Shown here: in pieces, positions 24,601 through 39,600 of the stretch
Layout: every line of letters starts with the position of its first letter
How positions within the stretch are numbered: the first letter of the stretch is position 1
Assembly (NCBI RefSeq): GCF_003086295.3
Contig: NC_092052.1
Location: 76,946,687 to 77,010,686 of the forward strand
Source of the DNA: Arachis hypogaea
Taxonomy: Eukaryota > Streptophyta > Magnoliopsida > Fabales > Fabaceae
Direction of reading: 5' to 3'
Length of the DNA stretch: 64,000 nucleotides
Made by a program: the position numbers and the translations under genes
The notes under the pieces: model-generated
Database searches by the model: none
What the model was told of the DNA's origin: nothing
Seen by the model: only the letters and a program-made list of their open reading frames with translations

Positions 24601-27600
24601 AAGATAGGCATGGCTCCCTTTAGGTTCTCCTGGATGCGTCATTTAAAGAATGAGGGTCAGCCGTAGTAAAAAAAAGAAAAAAAACGGAGGAGCCTACCGA
24701 AGATGAGGCCATTACGGCTCGCCTTTAGGTGTCCTCCTCGGGATAGCGTCATTTAAAGAACGAGGGTCAGCACGTAGTAAAAAAAAAAACGGAGGAGCCT
24801 GCCGATGATGAGGCCATTACGGCTCGCCTTTAGGTGTCCTCCTCGGGATAGCGTCATTTAAGAACGAGGGTCAGCACGACGTAAAAAAAAAAAAAAACGG
24901 AGAGCCTACCGAAGATGAGGCCATTACGGCTCGCCTTTAGGTGTCCTCTCGGATAGCGTCATTTAAAGAACGAGGGTCAGCACGATGTAAAAAAAACGGC
25001 AAAAAAAACGGAGGAGCCTGCCGAAGATGAGGCCATTACGGCTCGCCTTTAGGTGTCCTCCTCGGGATAGGTCATTTAAAGAACGAGGGTCAGCACGAGT
25101 AAAAAAAAAAAAAAAAAACCGGAGGAGCCTGCCGAAGATGAGGCCATTACGGCTCGCCTTTAGGTGTCCTCCTCGGGATAGCGTCATTTAAAGAACGAGG
25201 GTCGCACGATAAAAAAAAAAAAAAAAGAGGAGCCTGCGAAGATGAGGCCATTACGGCTCCCTTTAGGTGTCCTCCTCGGATAGCGTCATTTAAAGAACGA
25301 GGGTCAGCACGTAGAAAAAAAAAAAACCGGAGGAGCCTGCGAGATGAGGCCATACGGCTCGCCTTTAGTTCCTCCTCGATAGCGTCATTTAAAGAACGAG
25401 GGTCAGCACGACGTAAAAAAAACGAAAAAAAAACGAGGAGCTCGAAGATGAGGCCATTACGACTCGCCTTTAGGTGTCCTCCTTAGGATAGCGTCATTTA
25501 AAGAACGAGGGTCAGCACGATGTAAAAAAAACAAAAAAAACTGGAGGAGCCTGCCGAAGATGAGGCCATTACGGCTCGCCTTTAGGTGTCCTCCTCGGGA
25601 TAGCGTCATTTAAGAACGAGGGTCAGCAAGATGTAAAAAAAACGCATAAAAAACCGGAGGAGCCTGCCGAAGATGAGGCCATTACGGCTCGCCTTTAGGT
25701 GTCCTCCTCGGGATAGCGTCATTTAAAGAACGAGGGTCAGCACGATGTAAAAAAAATGAAAAAAAAACCGGAGGAGCCTCCGAAGATGAGGCCATTACGG
25801 CTCGCCTTTAGGTGTCCTCCTCGGGATAGCGTCATTTAAAGAACGAGGGTCAGCACGACGTAAAAAAAAACGGAAAAAAAACTGAGGAGCCTGCCGAAGA
25901 TGAGGCCATTACGGCTCGCCTTTAGGTGTCCTCCTCGGGATAGCGTCATTTAAAGAACGAGGGTCAGCACGAGTAAAAAAACCAAAAAAAAACGGAGGAG
26001 CCTACCGAAGATGAGGCCATTACGGCTCGCCTTTAGGTGTCCTCCTCGGGATAGCGTCATTTAAAGAACGAGGGTCAGCACGATGTAAAAAAATAAAAAA
26101 ACCGAGGAGCCTGCCGAAGATGAGGCCATTACGGCTCGCCTTTAGGTGTCCTCCTCGGGATAGCGTCATTTAAAGAACGAGGGTCAGCACGAGTAAAAAA
26201 AAAAAAAAACCGGAGAGCCTGCCGAAGATGAGGCCATTACGGCTCGCCTTTAGGTGTCCTCCTCGGGATAGCGTCATTTAAAGAACGAGGGTCAGCACGA
26301 TGTAAAAAAAAAAAAAAAACGGAGGAGCCTGCCAAGATGAGGCCATTACGCTCGCCTTTAGGTGTCCTCCTCGGGATAGCGTCATTTAAAGAACGAGGGT
26401 CAGCACGAGTAAAAAAAAAAAAAAAACCGGAGGAGCCTGCCGAAGATGAGGCCATTACGCTCGCCTTTAGGTGTCCTCCTCGGGATAGCGTCATTTAAAG
26501 AACGAGGGTCAGCACGTAAAAAAAAAAAAAACGAGGAGCCTGCCGAAGATGAGGCCATTACGGCTCGCCTTTAGGTGTCCTCCTCGGGATAGCGTCATTT
26601 AAAGAACGAGGGTCAGCACGAGTAAAAAAAACGAAAAAAAAACCGAGGAGCCTGCCGAAGATGAGGCCATTACGGCTCGCCTTTAGGTGTCCTCCTCGGG
26701 ATAGCGTCATTTAAAGAACGAGGGTCAGCACGATGTAAAAAAAATGAAAAAAAAACCGGAGGAGCCTGCCGAAGATGAGGCCATTACGGCTCGCCTTTAG
26801 GTGTCCTCCTCGGATAGCGTCATTTAAAGAACGAGGGTCAGCACGATGTAAAAAAAACAGAAAAAAAACCGGAGGAGCCTGCCGAAGATGAGGCCATTAC
26901 GGCTCGCCTTTAGTGTCCTCCTCGGGATAGCGTCATTTAAAGAACGAGGGTCAGCACGTATAAAAAAAAAAAAAAACCGGAGGAGCCTGCCGAGATGAGG
27001 CCATTACGGCTCGCCTTTAGGTGTCCTCCTCGAGATAGCGTCATTTAAAGAACGAGGGTCAGCACGACGTAAAAAAAAAAAAAAAAAACCGAGGAGCCTG
27101 CCGAAGATGAGGCCATTACGGCTCGCCTTTAGGTGTCCTCCTCGGATAGCGTCATTTAAAGAACGAGGGTCAGCACGACGTAAAAAAAACGAAAAAAAAC
27201 CGGAGGAGCCTGCCGAAGATGAGGCCATTACGGCTCGCCTTTAGGTGTCCTCTCGGGATAGCGTCATTTAAAGAACGAGGGTCAGCACGATGTAAAAAAA
27301 ACGAAAAAAAACGGAGGAGCCTACCGAAGATGAGGCCATTACGGCTCGCCTTTAGGTGTCCTCCTCGGGATAGCGTCATTTAAAGAACGAGGGTCAGCAC
27401 GTAGTAAAAAAAAAAAAAACCGGAGGAGCCTGCCGATGATGAGGCCATTACGGCTCGCTTTAGGTGTCCTCCTCGGATAGCGTCATTTAAAGAACGAGGG
27501 TCAGCACGTAGTAAAAAAAACGAAAAAAAACCGGAGGAGCCTGCCGAAGATGAGGCCATTACGGCTCGCCTTTAGGTGTCCTCCCAGGATAGCGTCATTT

Positions 27601-30600
27601 AAAGAACGAGGGTCGGCACGACGTAAAAAAAAAAAAAACCGGAGGACCTGCCGAAGATGGGCCATTACGGCTCGCCTTAGGTGTCCTCCTCGGATAGCGT
27701 CATTTAAAGAACGAGGGTCAGCACGACGTAAAAAAAAGAAAAAAAAACCGGAGGAGCCTGCCGAAGATGAGGCCATTACGGCTCGCCTTTAGGTGTCCTC
27801 CTGGATAGCGTCATTTAAGAACGAGGGTCAGCACGAGTAAAAAAAAACCTGGAGGAGCCTGCCGAAGATGAGGCCATTACGGCTCGCCTTTAGGTGTCCT
27901 CCTCGGGATAGCGTCATTTAAAGAACGAGGGTCAGCACGAGTAAAAAAAATGAAAAAAAACCGGAGGAGCCTGCGAAGATGAGGCCATTACGGCTCGCTT
28001 TAGGTGTCCTCCTCGGATAGCGTCATTTAAAGAACGAGGGTCAGCACGAGTAAAAAAAAAAAAAAAAACCGGAGGAGCCTGCCGAAGATGAGGCCATTAC
28101 GGCTCGCCTTTAGGTGTCCTCCTCGGATAGCGTCATTTAAAGAACGAGGGTCAGCACGTAGTAAAAAAAAAAAAAAACCGGAGGAGCCTGCCGAAGATGA
28201 GGCCATTACGGCTCGCCTTTAGGTGTCCTCCTCGGGATAGCGTCATTTAAAGAACGAGGGTCAGCACGACGTAAAAAAAAAACGGAGGAGCCTGCCGAAG
28301 ATGAGGCCATTACGGCTCGCCTTTAGGTGTCCTCCTCGGGATAGCGTCATTTAAAGAACGAGGGTCAGCACGACGTAAAAAAAATGAAAAAAAACGGAGG
28401 AGCCTGCCGAAGATGAGGCCATTACGGCTCGCCTTTAGGTGTCCTCCTCGGATAGCGTCATTTAAGAACGAGGGTCGCACGACGTAAAAAAAGAAAAAAA
28501 AACCGGAGGAGCCTGCGAAGATGAGGCCATTACGGCTCGCTTTAGGTGTCCTCCTCGGGATAGCGTCATTTAAAGAACGAGGGTCAGCACGACGTAAAAA
28601 AAAAAAAAAAAACCGGAGGAGCTGCCGAAGATGAGGCCATTACGCTCGCCTTTAGGTGTCCTCCTTGGATAGCGTCATTTAAAGAACGAGGGTCAGCACG
28701 AGTAAAAAAAACGAAAAAAACGGAGGAGCCTCCGAAGATGAGGCCATTACGGCTCGCCTTTAGGTGTCCTCCTCGGGATAGCGTCATTTAAAGAACGAGG
28801 GTCAGCACGAGTAAAAAAAAAAAAAAAAACCGGAGGAGCCTGCCGAAGATGAGGCCATTACGGCTCGCCTTTAGGTGTCCTCCTCGGGATAGCGTCATTT
28901 AAAGAACGAGGGTCAGCACGAGTAAAAAAAAAAAAAAAAAAACCGGAGGAGCCTGCCGAAGATGAGGCCATTACGGCTCGCCTTTAGGTGTCCTCTCGGG
29001 ATAGCGTCATTTAAAGAACGAGGGTCAGCACGTAGTAAAAAAATGGAAAAAAAACCGGAGGAGCCTGCCGAAGATGAGGCCATTACGCTCGCCTTTAGGT
29101 GTCCTCCTCGGATAGCGTCATTTAAAGAACGAGGGTCAGCACGTAGTAAAAAAAACTGAAAAAAACGGAGGAGCCTGCCGAAGATGAGGCCATTACGGCT
29201 CGCCTTTAGGTGTCCTCCTCGGGATAGCGTCATTTAAAGAACGAGGGTCAGCACGAGTAAAAAAAAAAAAAACCGGAGGAGCCTGCCGAAGATGAGGCCA
29301 TTACGGCTCGCCTTTAGGTGTCCTCCTCGGGATAGCGTCATTTAAAGAACGAGGGTCAGCACGACGTAAAAAAAATAAAAAAAAAACGGAGGAGCCTCCG
29401 AAGATGAGGCCATTACGACTCGCCTTTAGGTGTCCTCCTTAGGATAGCGTCATTTAAAGAACGAGGGTCTGCACGACGTAAAAAAAATGGAAAAAAAAAC
29501 CGGAGGAGCCTGCCGAAGATGAGGCCATTACGCTCGCCTTTAGGTGTCCTCCTGGATAGCGTCATTTAAAGAACGAGGGTCAGCACGATGTAAAAAAAAC
29601 GAAAAAAAAAACGGAGGAGCCTGCCGAAGATGAGGCCATTACGGCTCGCCTTTAGGTGTCCTCCTCGGGATAGCGTCATTTAAAGAACGAGGGTCAGCAC
29701 GATGTAAAAAAAAAAAAAACGGAGGCCTGCCGAAGATGAGGCCATTACGGCTCGCCTTTAGGTGTCCTCCTCGGGATAGGTCATTTAAAGAACGAGGGTC
29801 AGCACGAGTAAAAAAAAAAAAAAAAAACCGGAGGAGCTGCCGAAGATGAGGCCATTACGCTCGCCTTTAGGTGTCCTCCTCGGATAGCGTCATTTAAAGA
29901 ACGAGGGTCAGCACGAGTAAAAAAAAGAAAAAAACGAGGAGCTGCGAAGATGAGGCCATTACGGCTCGCCTTTAGGTGTCCTCTCGGATAGCGTCATTTA
30001 AAGAACGAGGGTCAGCACGAGTAAAAAAAATGAAAAAAAACCGGAGGAGCCTGCCGAAGATGAGGCCATTACGGCTCGCCTTTAGGTGTCCTCCTCGGAT
30101 AGCGTCATTTAAAGAACGAGGGTCAGCACGAGTAAAAAAAGGAAAAAAAACCGAGGAGCCTGCCGAAGATGAGGCCATTACGCTCGCCTTTAGGTGTCCT
30201 CCTCGGATAGCGTCATTTAAAGAACGAGGGTCAGCACGACGTAAAAAAAACGAAAAAAAAACCGGAGGAGCCTGCCGAAGATGAGGCCATTACGGCTCGC
30301 CTTTAGGTGTCCTCCTCGGGATAGCGTCATTTAAAGAACGAGGGTCAGCACGATGTAAAAAAAACGCAAAAAAAACCGGAGGAGCCTGCCGAAGATGAGG
30401 CATTACGGCTCGCCTTTAGGTGTCCTCTCGGGATAGCGTCATTTAAAGAACGAGGGTCAGCACGTGTAAAAAAAAAAAAAAAAAAACGGAGGAGCCTGCC
30501 GAAGATGAGGCCATTACGGCTCGCCTTTAGGTGTCCTCCTCGGGATAGCGTCATTTAAAGAACGAGGGTCAGCACGTAGTAAAAAAAAAAAGAAAAAAAA

Positions 30601-33600
30601 CCGGAGGAGCCTGCCGAAGATGAGGCCATTACGGCTCGCCTTTAGGTGTCCTCCTCGGGATAGCGTCATTTAAAGAACGAGGGTCAGCACGATGTAAAAA
30701 AAAAAAAAAAACCGGAGGAGCCTGCCGAGATGAGGCCATTACGGCTCGCCTTTAGGTGTCCTCCTCGGGATAGCGTCATTTAAAGAACGAGGGTCAGCAC
30801 GACGTAAAAAAAACGAAAAAAAAACCGGAGGAGCCTGCCGAAGATGAGGCCATTACGGCTCGCCTTTAGGTGTCCTCCTTGGATAGCGTCATTTAAAGAA
30901 CGAGGGTCAGCACGAGTAAAAAAAAGAAAAAAAAACGGAGGAGCCTGCCGAAGATGAGGCCATTACGGCTCGCCTTTAGGTGTCCTCCTCGGATAGCGTC
31001 ATTTAAAGAACGAGGTCAGCACGAGTAAAAAAAACGAAAAAAAAACCGGAGGAGCCTGCCGAAGATGAGGCCATTACGGCTCGCCTTTAGGTGTCCTCCT
31101 CGGGATAGCGTCATTTAAAGAACGAGGGTCAGCACGAGTAAAAAAAAAAAAAAAAAACCGGAGGAGCCTGCCGAAGATGAGGCCATTACGGCTCGCCTTT
31201 AGGTGTCCTCCTCGGGATAGCGTCATTTAAAGAACGAGGGTCAGCACGAGTAAAAAAAAAAAAAAAAACCGGAGGAGCCTGCCGAAGATGAGGCCATTAC
31301 GGCTCGCCTTTAGGTGTCCTCCTCGGGATAGCGTCATTTAAAGAACGAGGGTCAGCACGAGTAAAAAAAGAAAAAAAACCGGAGGAGCCTGCCGAAGATG
31401 AGGCCATTACGGCTCGCCTTTAGGTGTCCTCCTCGGGATAGCGTCATTTAAAGAACGAGGGTCAGCACGAGTAAAAAAAAAAAAAAAACCGGAGGAGCCT
31501 CCGAAGATGAGGCCATTACGGCTCGCCTTTAGGTGTCCTCCTCGGGATAGCGTCATTTAAAGAACGAGGGTCAGCACGAGTAAAAAAAAAAAAAAAAACC
31601 GGAGGAGCCTGCCGAAGATGAGGCCATTACGGCTCGCCTTTAGGTGTCCTCCTCGGGATAGCGTCATTTAAAGAACGAGGGTCAGCACGACGTAAAAAAA
31701 ATGAAAAAAAAACGGAGGAGCCTGCCGAAGATGAGGCCATTACGGCTCGCCTTTAGGTGTCCTCCTTGGATAGCGTCATTTAAAGAACGAGGGTCAGCAC
31801 GATGTAAAAAAAAAGAAAAAAAACCGGAGGAGCCTGCCGAAGATGAGGCCATTACGGCTCGCCTTTAGGTGTCCTCCTCGGGATAGCGTCATTTAAAGAA
31901 CGAGGGTCAGCACGAGTGAAAAAAAAAACGAAAAAAAAAACCGGAGGAGCCTACCGAAGATGAGGCCATTACGGCTCGCCTTTAGGTGTCCTCCTCGGGA
32001 TAGCGTCATTTAAAGAACGAGGGTCAGCACGTGTAAAAAAAAAAAAAAAAAACCGGAGGAGCCTGCCGAAGATGAGGCCATTACGGCTCGCCTTTAGGTG
32101 TCCTCCTCGGGATAGCGTCATTTAAAGAACGAGGGTCAGCACGAGTAAAAAAAATGAAAAAAAAACCGGAGGAGCCTGCCGAAGATGAGGCCATTACGCT
32201 CGCCTTTAGGTGTCCTCCTCGGATAGCGTCATTTAAAGAACGAGGGTCAGCACGAGTAAAAAAAAAAAAAAAAACCGGAGGAGCCTGCCGAAGATGAGGC
32301 CATTACGGCTCGCCTTTAGGTGTCCTCCTCGGATAGCGTCATTTAAAGAACGAGGGTCAGCACGAGTAAAAAAAAACTGAAAAAAAAACCGGAGGAGCCT
32401 GCCGAAGATGAGGCCATTACGGCTCGCCTTTAGGTGTCCTCCTCGGGATAGCGTCATTTAAAGAACGAGGGTCAGCACGAGTAAAAAAATAAAAAAAACC
32501 GGAGGAGCCTGCCGAAGATGAGGCCATTACGGCTCGCCTTTAGGTGTCCTCCTCGGGATAGCGTCATTTAAAGAACGAGGGTCAGCACGAGTAAAAAAAA
32601 AACAAAAAAAAACCGGAGGAGCCTGCCGAAGATGAGGCCATTACGGCTCGCCTTTAGGTGTCCTCCTTCGGATAGCGTCATTTAAAGAACGAGGGTCAGC
32701 ACGTAGTAAAAAAAAGAAAAAAAAACGGAGGAGCCTACCGAAGATGAGGCCATTACGGCTCGCCTTTAGGTGTCCTCCTCGGGATAGCGTCATTTAAAGA
32801 ACGAGGGTCAGCACGAGTAAAAAAATGGAAAAAAAAATCGGAGGAGCCTGCCGAAGATGAGGCCATTACGGCTCGCCTTTAGGTGTCCTCCTCAGGATAG
32901 CGTCATTTAAAGAACGAGGGTCAGCACGACGTAAAAAAAACGGAAAAAAAAACCGGAGGAGCCTGCGAAGATGAGGCCATTACGGCTCGCCTTTAGGTGT
33001 CCTCCTCGGGATAGCGTCATTTAAAGAACGAGGGTCAGCACGAGTAAAAAAAAAAAAAAAAACGGAGGAGCCTGCCGAAGATGAGGCCATTACGGCTCGC
33101 CTTTAGGTGTCCTCCTCGGGATAGCGTCATTTAAAGAACGAGGGTCAGCACGAGTAAAAAAAAGAAAAAAAAACCGGAGGAGCCTGCCGAAGATGAGGCC
33201 ATTACGGCTCGCCTTTAGGTGTCCTCCTCGGGATAGCGTCATTTAAAGAATGAGGGTCAGCACGTAGTAAAAAAAACGAAAAAAAACGGAGGAGCCTACG
33301 AAGATGAGGCCATTACGGCTCGCCTTTAGGTGTCCTCCTCGGGATAGCGTCATTTAAAGAACGAGGGTCAGCACGAGTAAAAAAAAAAAAAAACGGAGGA
33401 GCCTGCCGAAGATGAGGCCATTACGGCTCGCCTTTAGGTGTCCTCCTCGGATAGCGTCATTTAAAGAACGAGGGTCAGCACGAGTAAAAAAAAAAAAAAA
33501 AACCGGAGGAGCCTGCCGAAGATGAGGCCATTACGGCTCGCCTTTAGGTGTCCTCCTCGGATAGCGTCATTTAAAGAACGAGGTCAGCACGAGTAAAAAA

Positions 33601-36600
33601 AACAAAAAAAAACCGGAGGAGCCTGCCGAAGATGAGGCCATTACGGCTCGCCTTTAGGTGTCCTCCTCGGGATAGCGTCATTTAAAGAACGAGGGTCAGC
33701 ACGAGTAAAAAAATAAAAAAAAACCGGAGGAGCCTGCCGAAGATGAGGCCATTACGGCTCGCCTTTAGGTGTCCTCCTCGGATAGCGTCATTTAAAGAAC
33801 GAGGGTCAGCACGAGTAAAAAAAAAAAAAAAACCGGAGGAGCCTGCCGAAGATGAGGCCATTACGGCTCGCCTTTAGGTGTCCTCCTCGGGATAGCGTCA
33901 TTTAAAGAACGAGGGTCAGCACGAGTAAAAAAAAAAAAAAAAACCGGAGGAGCCTGCCGAAGATGAGGCCATTACGGCTCGCCTTTAGGTGTCCTCCTCG
34001 GATAGCGTCATTTAAAGAACGAGGGTCAGCACGAGTAAAAAAAATGAAAAAAAAACCGGAGGAGCCTGCCGAAGATGAGGCCATTACGGCTCGCCTTTAG
34101 GTGTCCTCCTCGGGATAGCGTCATTTAAAGAACGAGGGTCAGCACGATGTAAAAAAAATGAAAAAAAACCGGAGGAGCCTGCCGAAGATGAGGCCATTAC
34201 GGCTCGCCTTTAGGTGTCCTCCTCGGGATAGCGTCATTTAAAGAACGAGGGTCAGCACGTAGTAAAAAAAAAACCGGAGGAGCCTCCGAAGATGAGGCCA
34301 TTACGGCTCGCCTTTAGGTGTCCTCCTCGGATAGCGTCATTTAAAGAACGAGGGTCAGCACGAGTAAAAAAAAAAAAAAACCGGAGGAGCCTGCGAAGAT
34401 GAGGCCATTACGCTCGCCTTTAGGTGTCCTCCTCGGGATAGCGTCATTTAAAGAACGAGGGTCAGCACGAGTAAAAAAAAAAAAAAAAAACGGAGGAGCC
34501 TGCCGAAGATGAGGCCATTACGGCTCGCCTTTAGGTGTCCTCCTCGGATAGCGTCATTTAAAGAACGAGGGTCAGCACGAGTAAAAAAAAAAAAAAAAAC
34601 CGGAGGAGCCTGCCGAAGATGAGGCCATTACGGCTCGCCTTTAGGTGTCCTCCTCGGGATAGCGTCATTTAAAGAACGAGGGTCAGCACGATGTAAAAAA
34701 AATAAAAAAAAACCGGAGGAGCCTGCCGAAGATGAGGCCATTACGGCTCGCCTTTAGGTGTCCTCCTCGGGATAGCGTCATTTAAAGAACGAGGGTCAGC
34801 ACGAGTAAAAAAAATAAAAAAAACCGGAGGAGCCTGCCGAAGATGAGGCCATTACGGCTCGCCTTTAGGTGTCCTCCTCGGGATAGCGTCATTTAAAGAA
34901 GAGGGTCAGCACGAGTAAAAAAAAACAAAAAAAAACCGGAGGAGCCTGCCGAAGATGAGGCCATTACGGCTCGCCTTTAGGTGTCCTCCTCGGGATAGCG
35001 TCATTTAAAGAACGAGGGTCAGCACGAGTAAAAAAAACGAAAAAAAACCGGAGGAGCCTGCCGAAGATGAGGCCATTACGGCTCGCCTTTAGGTGTCCTC
35101 CTCGGGATAGCGTCATTTAAAGAACGAGGGTCAGCACGAGTAAAAAAAATAAAAAAAAAACCGGAGGAGCCTGCCGAAGATGAGGCCATTACGGCTCTCC
35201 TTTAGGTGTCCTCCTCGGGATAGCGTCATTTAAAGAACGAGGGTCAGCACGACGTAAAAAAAAATGAAAAAAAAACGGAGGAGCCTACCGAAGATGAGGC
35301 CATTACGGCTCGCCTTTAGGTGTCCTCCTCGGGATAGCGTCATTTAAAGAACGAGGGTCAGCACGAGTAAAAAAAAACAAAAAAAAACGGAGGAGCCTGC
35401 CGAAGATGAGGCCATTACGGCTCGCCTTTAGGTGTCCTCCTCGGGATAGCGTCATTTAAAGAACGAGGGTCAGCACGAGTAAAAAAAAAAAAAAAAACCG
35501 GAGGAGCCTGCCGAAGATGAGGCCATTACGGCTCGCCTTTAGGTGTCCTCCTCGGGATAGCGTCATTTAAAGAACGAGGGTCAGCACGAGTAAAAAAAAA
35601 TAAAAAAAACCGAGGAGCCTGCCGAAGATGAGGCCATTACGGCTCGCCTTTAGGTGTCCTCCTCGGGATAGCGTCATTTAAAGAACGAGGGTCAGCACGA
35701 GTAAAAAAAAAAAAAAAAAACCGGAGGAGCCTGCCGAAGATGAGGCCATTACGGCTCGCCTTTAGGTGTCCTCCTGGATAGCGTCATTTAAAGAACGAGG
35801 GTCAGCACGAGTAAAAAAAATGAAAAAAAACCGGAGGAGCCTGCCGAAGATGAGGCCATTACGGCTCGCCTTTAGGTGTCCTCCTCGGATAGCGTCATTT
35901 AAAGAACGAGGGTCAGCACGAGTAAAAAAAATCAAAAAAAAAACCGGAGGAGCCTGCCGAAGATGAGGCCATTACGGCTCGCCTTTAGGTGTCCTCCTCG
36001 GGATAGCGTCATTTAAAGAACGAGGGTCAGCACGATGTAAAAAAAAAGAAAAAAAAACCGGAGGAGCCTGCCGAAGATGAGGCCATTACGGCTCGCCTTT
36101 AGGTGTCCTCCTCGGGATAGCGTCATTTAAAGAACGAGGGTCAGCACGAGTAAAAAAAATGAAAAAAACCGGAGGAGCCTCCGAAGATGAGGCCATTACG
36201 GCTCGCCTTTAGGTGTCCTCCTCGGATAGCGTCATTTAAAGAACGAGGGTCAGCACGAGTAAAAAAAACGAAAAAAAACCGGAGGAGCCTGCCGAAGATG
36301 AGGCCATTACGGCTCGCCTTTAGGTGTCCTCCTCGGGATAGCGTCATTTAAAGAACGAGGGTCAGCACGAGTAAAAAAAAGAAAAAAAAAACCGGAGGAG
36401 CCTACCGAAGATGAGGCCATTACGGCTCGCCTTTAGGTGTCCTCCTCGGGATAGCGTCATTTAAAGAACGAGGGTCAGCACGATGTAAAAAAAACAAAAA
36501 AAAAACCGGAGGAGCCTGCCGAAGATGAGGCCATTACGGCTCGCCTTTAGGTGTCCTCCTCGGATAGCGTCATTTAAAGAACGAGGGTCAGCACGAGTAA

Positions 36601-39600
36601 AAAAAAAGAAAAAAAACGGAGGAGCCTGCCGAAGATGAGGCCATTACGGCTCGCCTTTAGGTGTCCTCCTCGGATAGCGTCATTTAAAGAACGAGGGTCA
36701 GCACGTAGTAAAAAAAAAAACGGAGGAGCCTGCCGAAGATGAGGCCATTACGGCTCGCCTTTAGGTGTCCTCCTCGGGATAGCGTCATTTAAAGAACGAG
36801 GGTCAGCACGACGTAAAAAAAATGAAAAAAAAACCGGAGGAGCCTACCGAAGATGAGGCCATTACGGCTCGCCTTTAGGTGTCCTCCTTGGATAGCGTCA
36901 TTTAAAGAACGAGGGTCAGCACGAGTAAAAAAAAATGAAAAAAAAACCGGAGGAGCCTACCGAAGATGAGGCCATTACGGCTCGCCTTTAGGTGTCCTCC
37001 TCGGGATAGCGTCATTTAAAGAACGAGGGTCAGCACGATGTAAAAAAAAATAAAAAAAACCGGAGGAGCCTGCCGAAGATGAGGCCATTACGGCTCGCCT
37101 TTAGGTGTCCTCCTCGGGATAGCGTCATTTAAAGAACGAGGGTCAGCACGTAGTAAAAAAAAAAACGGAGGAGCCTCCGAAGATGAGGCCATTACGGCTC
37201 GCCTTTAGGTGTCCTCCTCGGATAGCGTCATTTAAAGAACGAGGGTCAGCACGAGTAAAAAAAAAAAAAAACCGGAGGAGCCTGCCGAAGATGAGGCCAT
37301 TACGGCTCGCCTTTAGGTGTCCTCCTCGGGATAGCGTCATTTAAAGAACGAGGGTCAGCACGAGTAAAAAAAAATGAAAAAAAACCGGAGGAGCCTGCCG
37401 AAGATGAGGCCATTACGGCTCGCCTTTAGGTGTCCTCCTCGGGATAGCGTCATTTAAAGAACGAGGGTCAGCACGACGTAAAAAAAAAGAAAAAAAAACG
37501 GAGGAGCCTGCCGAAGATGAGGCCATTACGGCTCGCCTTTAGGTGTCCTCCTCGGATAGCGTCATTTAAAGAACGAGGGTCAGCACGAGTAAAAAAAAAA
37601 AAAAAAAAACCGGAGGAGCCTGCCGAAGATGAGGCCATTACGGCTCGCCTTTAGGTGTCCTCCTCGGGATAGCGTCATTTAAAGAACGAGGGTCAGCACG
37701 ATGTAAAAAAAATGAAAAAAAAAACCGGAGGAGCCTGCCGAAGATGAGGCCATTACGGCTCGCCTTTAGGTGTCCTCCTCGGGATAGCGTCATTTAAAGA
37801 ACGAGGGTCAGCACGAGTAAAAAAAACAAAAAAAAACCGGAGGAGCCTGCCGAAGATGAGGCCATTACGGCTCGCCTTTAGGTGTCCTCCTCGGATAGCG
37901 TCATTTAAAGAACGAGGGTCAGCACGAGTAAAAAAAAAAAAAAAAAAAACCGGAGGAGCCTGCCGAAGATGAGGCCATTACGGCTCGCCTTTAGGTGTCC
38001 TCCTCGGATAGCGTCATTTAAAGAACGAGGGTCAGCACGAGTAAAAAAAATGAAAAAAAAACCGGAGGAGCCTGCCGAAGATGAGGCCATTACGGCTCGC
38101 CTTTAGGTGTCCTCCTCGGGATAGCGTCATTTAAAGAACGAGGGTCAGCACGAGTAAAAAAAAAACAAAAAAAAACGGAGGAGCCTGCCGAAGATGAGGC
38201 CATTACGGCTCGCCTTTAGGTGTCCTCCTCGGGATAGCGTCATTTAAAGAACGAGGGTCAGCACGAGTAAAAAAAAAAAAAAAAACCGGAGGAGCCTGCC
38301 GAAGATGAGGCCATTACGGCTCGCCTTTAGGTGTCCTCCTCGGGATAGCGTCATTTAAAGAACGAGGGTCAGCACGTAGTAAAAAAAAAAAAAACCGGAG
38401 GAGCCTGCCGAGATGAGGCCATTACGGCTCGCCTTTAGGTGTCCTCCTCGGATAGCGTCATTTAAAGAACGAGGGTCAGCACGAGTAAAAAAAATGGAAA
38501 AAAAACCGGAGGAGCCTGCCGAAGATGAGGCCATTACGGCTCGCCTTTAGGTGTCCTCCTCGGATAGCGTCATTTAAAGAACGAGGGTCAGCACGAGTAA
38601 AAAAAAAGAAAAAAAACCGGAGGAGCCTGCCGAAGATGAGGCCATTACGGCTCGCCTTTAGGTGTCCTCCTCGGGATAGCGTCATTTAAAGAACGAGGGT
38701 CAGCACGAGTAAAAAAAAAAAAAAAAACCGGAGGAGCCTGCCGAAGATGAGGCCATTACGGCTCGCCTTTAGGTGTCCTCCTCGGGATAGCGTCATTTAA
38801 AGAACGAGGGTCAGCACGATGTAAAAAAAAACGAAAAAAAACCGGAGGAGCCTGCCGAAGATGAGGCCATTACGGCTCGCCTTTAGGTGTCCTCCTCGGG
38901 ATAGCGTCATTTAAAGAACGAGGGTCAGCACGAGTAAAAAAAAATAAAAAAAACGGAGGAGCCTGCCGAAGATGAGGCCATTACGGCTCGCCTTTAGGTG
39001 TCCTCCTCGGGATAGCGTCATTTAAAGAACGAGGGTCAGCACGAGTAAAAAAAATGAAAAAAAAAACCGGAGGAGCCTGCCGAAGATGAGGCCATTACGG
39101 CTCGCCTTTAGGTGTCCTCCTCGGGATAGCGTCATTTAAAGAACGAGGGTCAGCACGAGTAAAAAAAACGAAAAAAAAAAACCGGAGGAGCCTGCCGAAG
39201 ATGAGGCCATTACGGCTCGCCTTTAGGTGTCCTCCTCGGGATAGCGTCATTTAAAGAACGAGGGTCAGCACGAGTAAAAAAAATGAAAAAAAAACCGGAG
39301 GAGCCTGCCGAAGATGAGGCCATTACGGCTCGCCTTTAGGTGTCCTCCTCGGGATAGCGTCATTTAAAGAACGAGGGTCAGCACGAGTAAAAAAAAATGA
39401 AAAAAAAACCGGAGGAGCCTGCCGAAGATGAGGCCATTACGGCTCGCCTTTAGGTGTCCTCCTCGGATAGCGTCATTTAAAGAACGAGGGTCAGCACGAG
39501 TAAAAAAAATGAAAAAAAAACCGGAGGAGCCTCCGAAGATGAGGCCATTACGGCTCGCCTTTAGGTGTCCTCCTCGGGATAGCGTCATTTAAAGAACGAG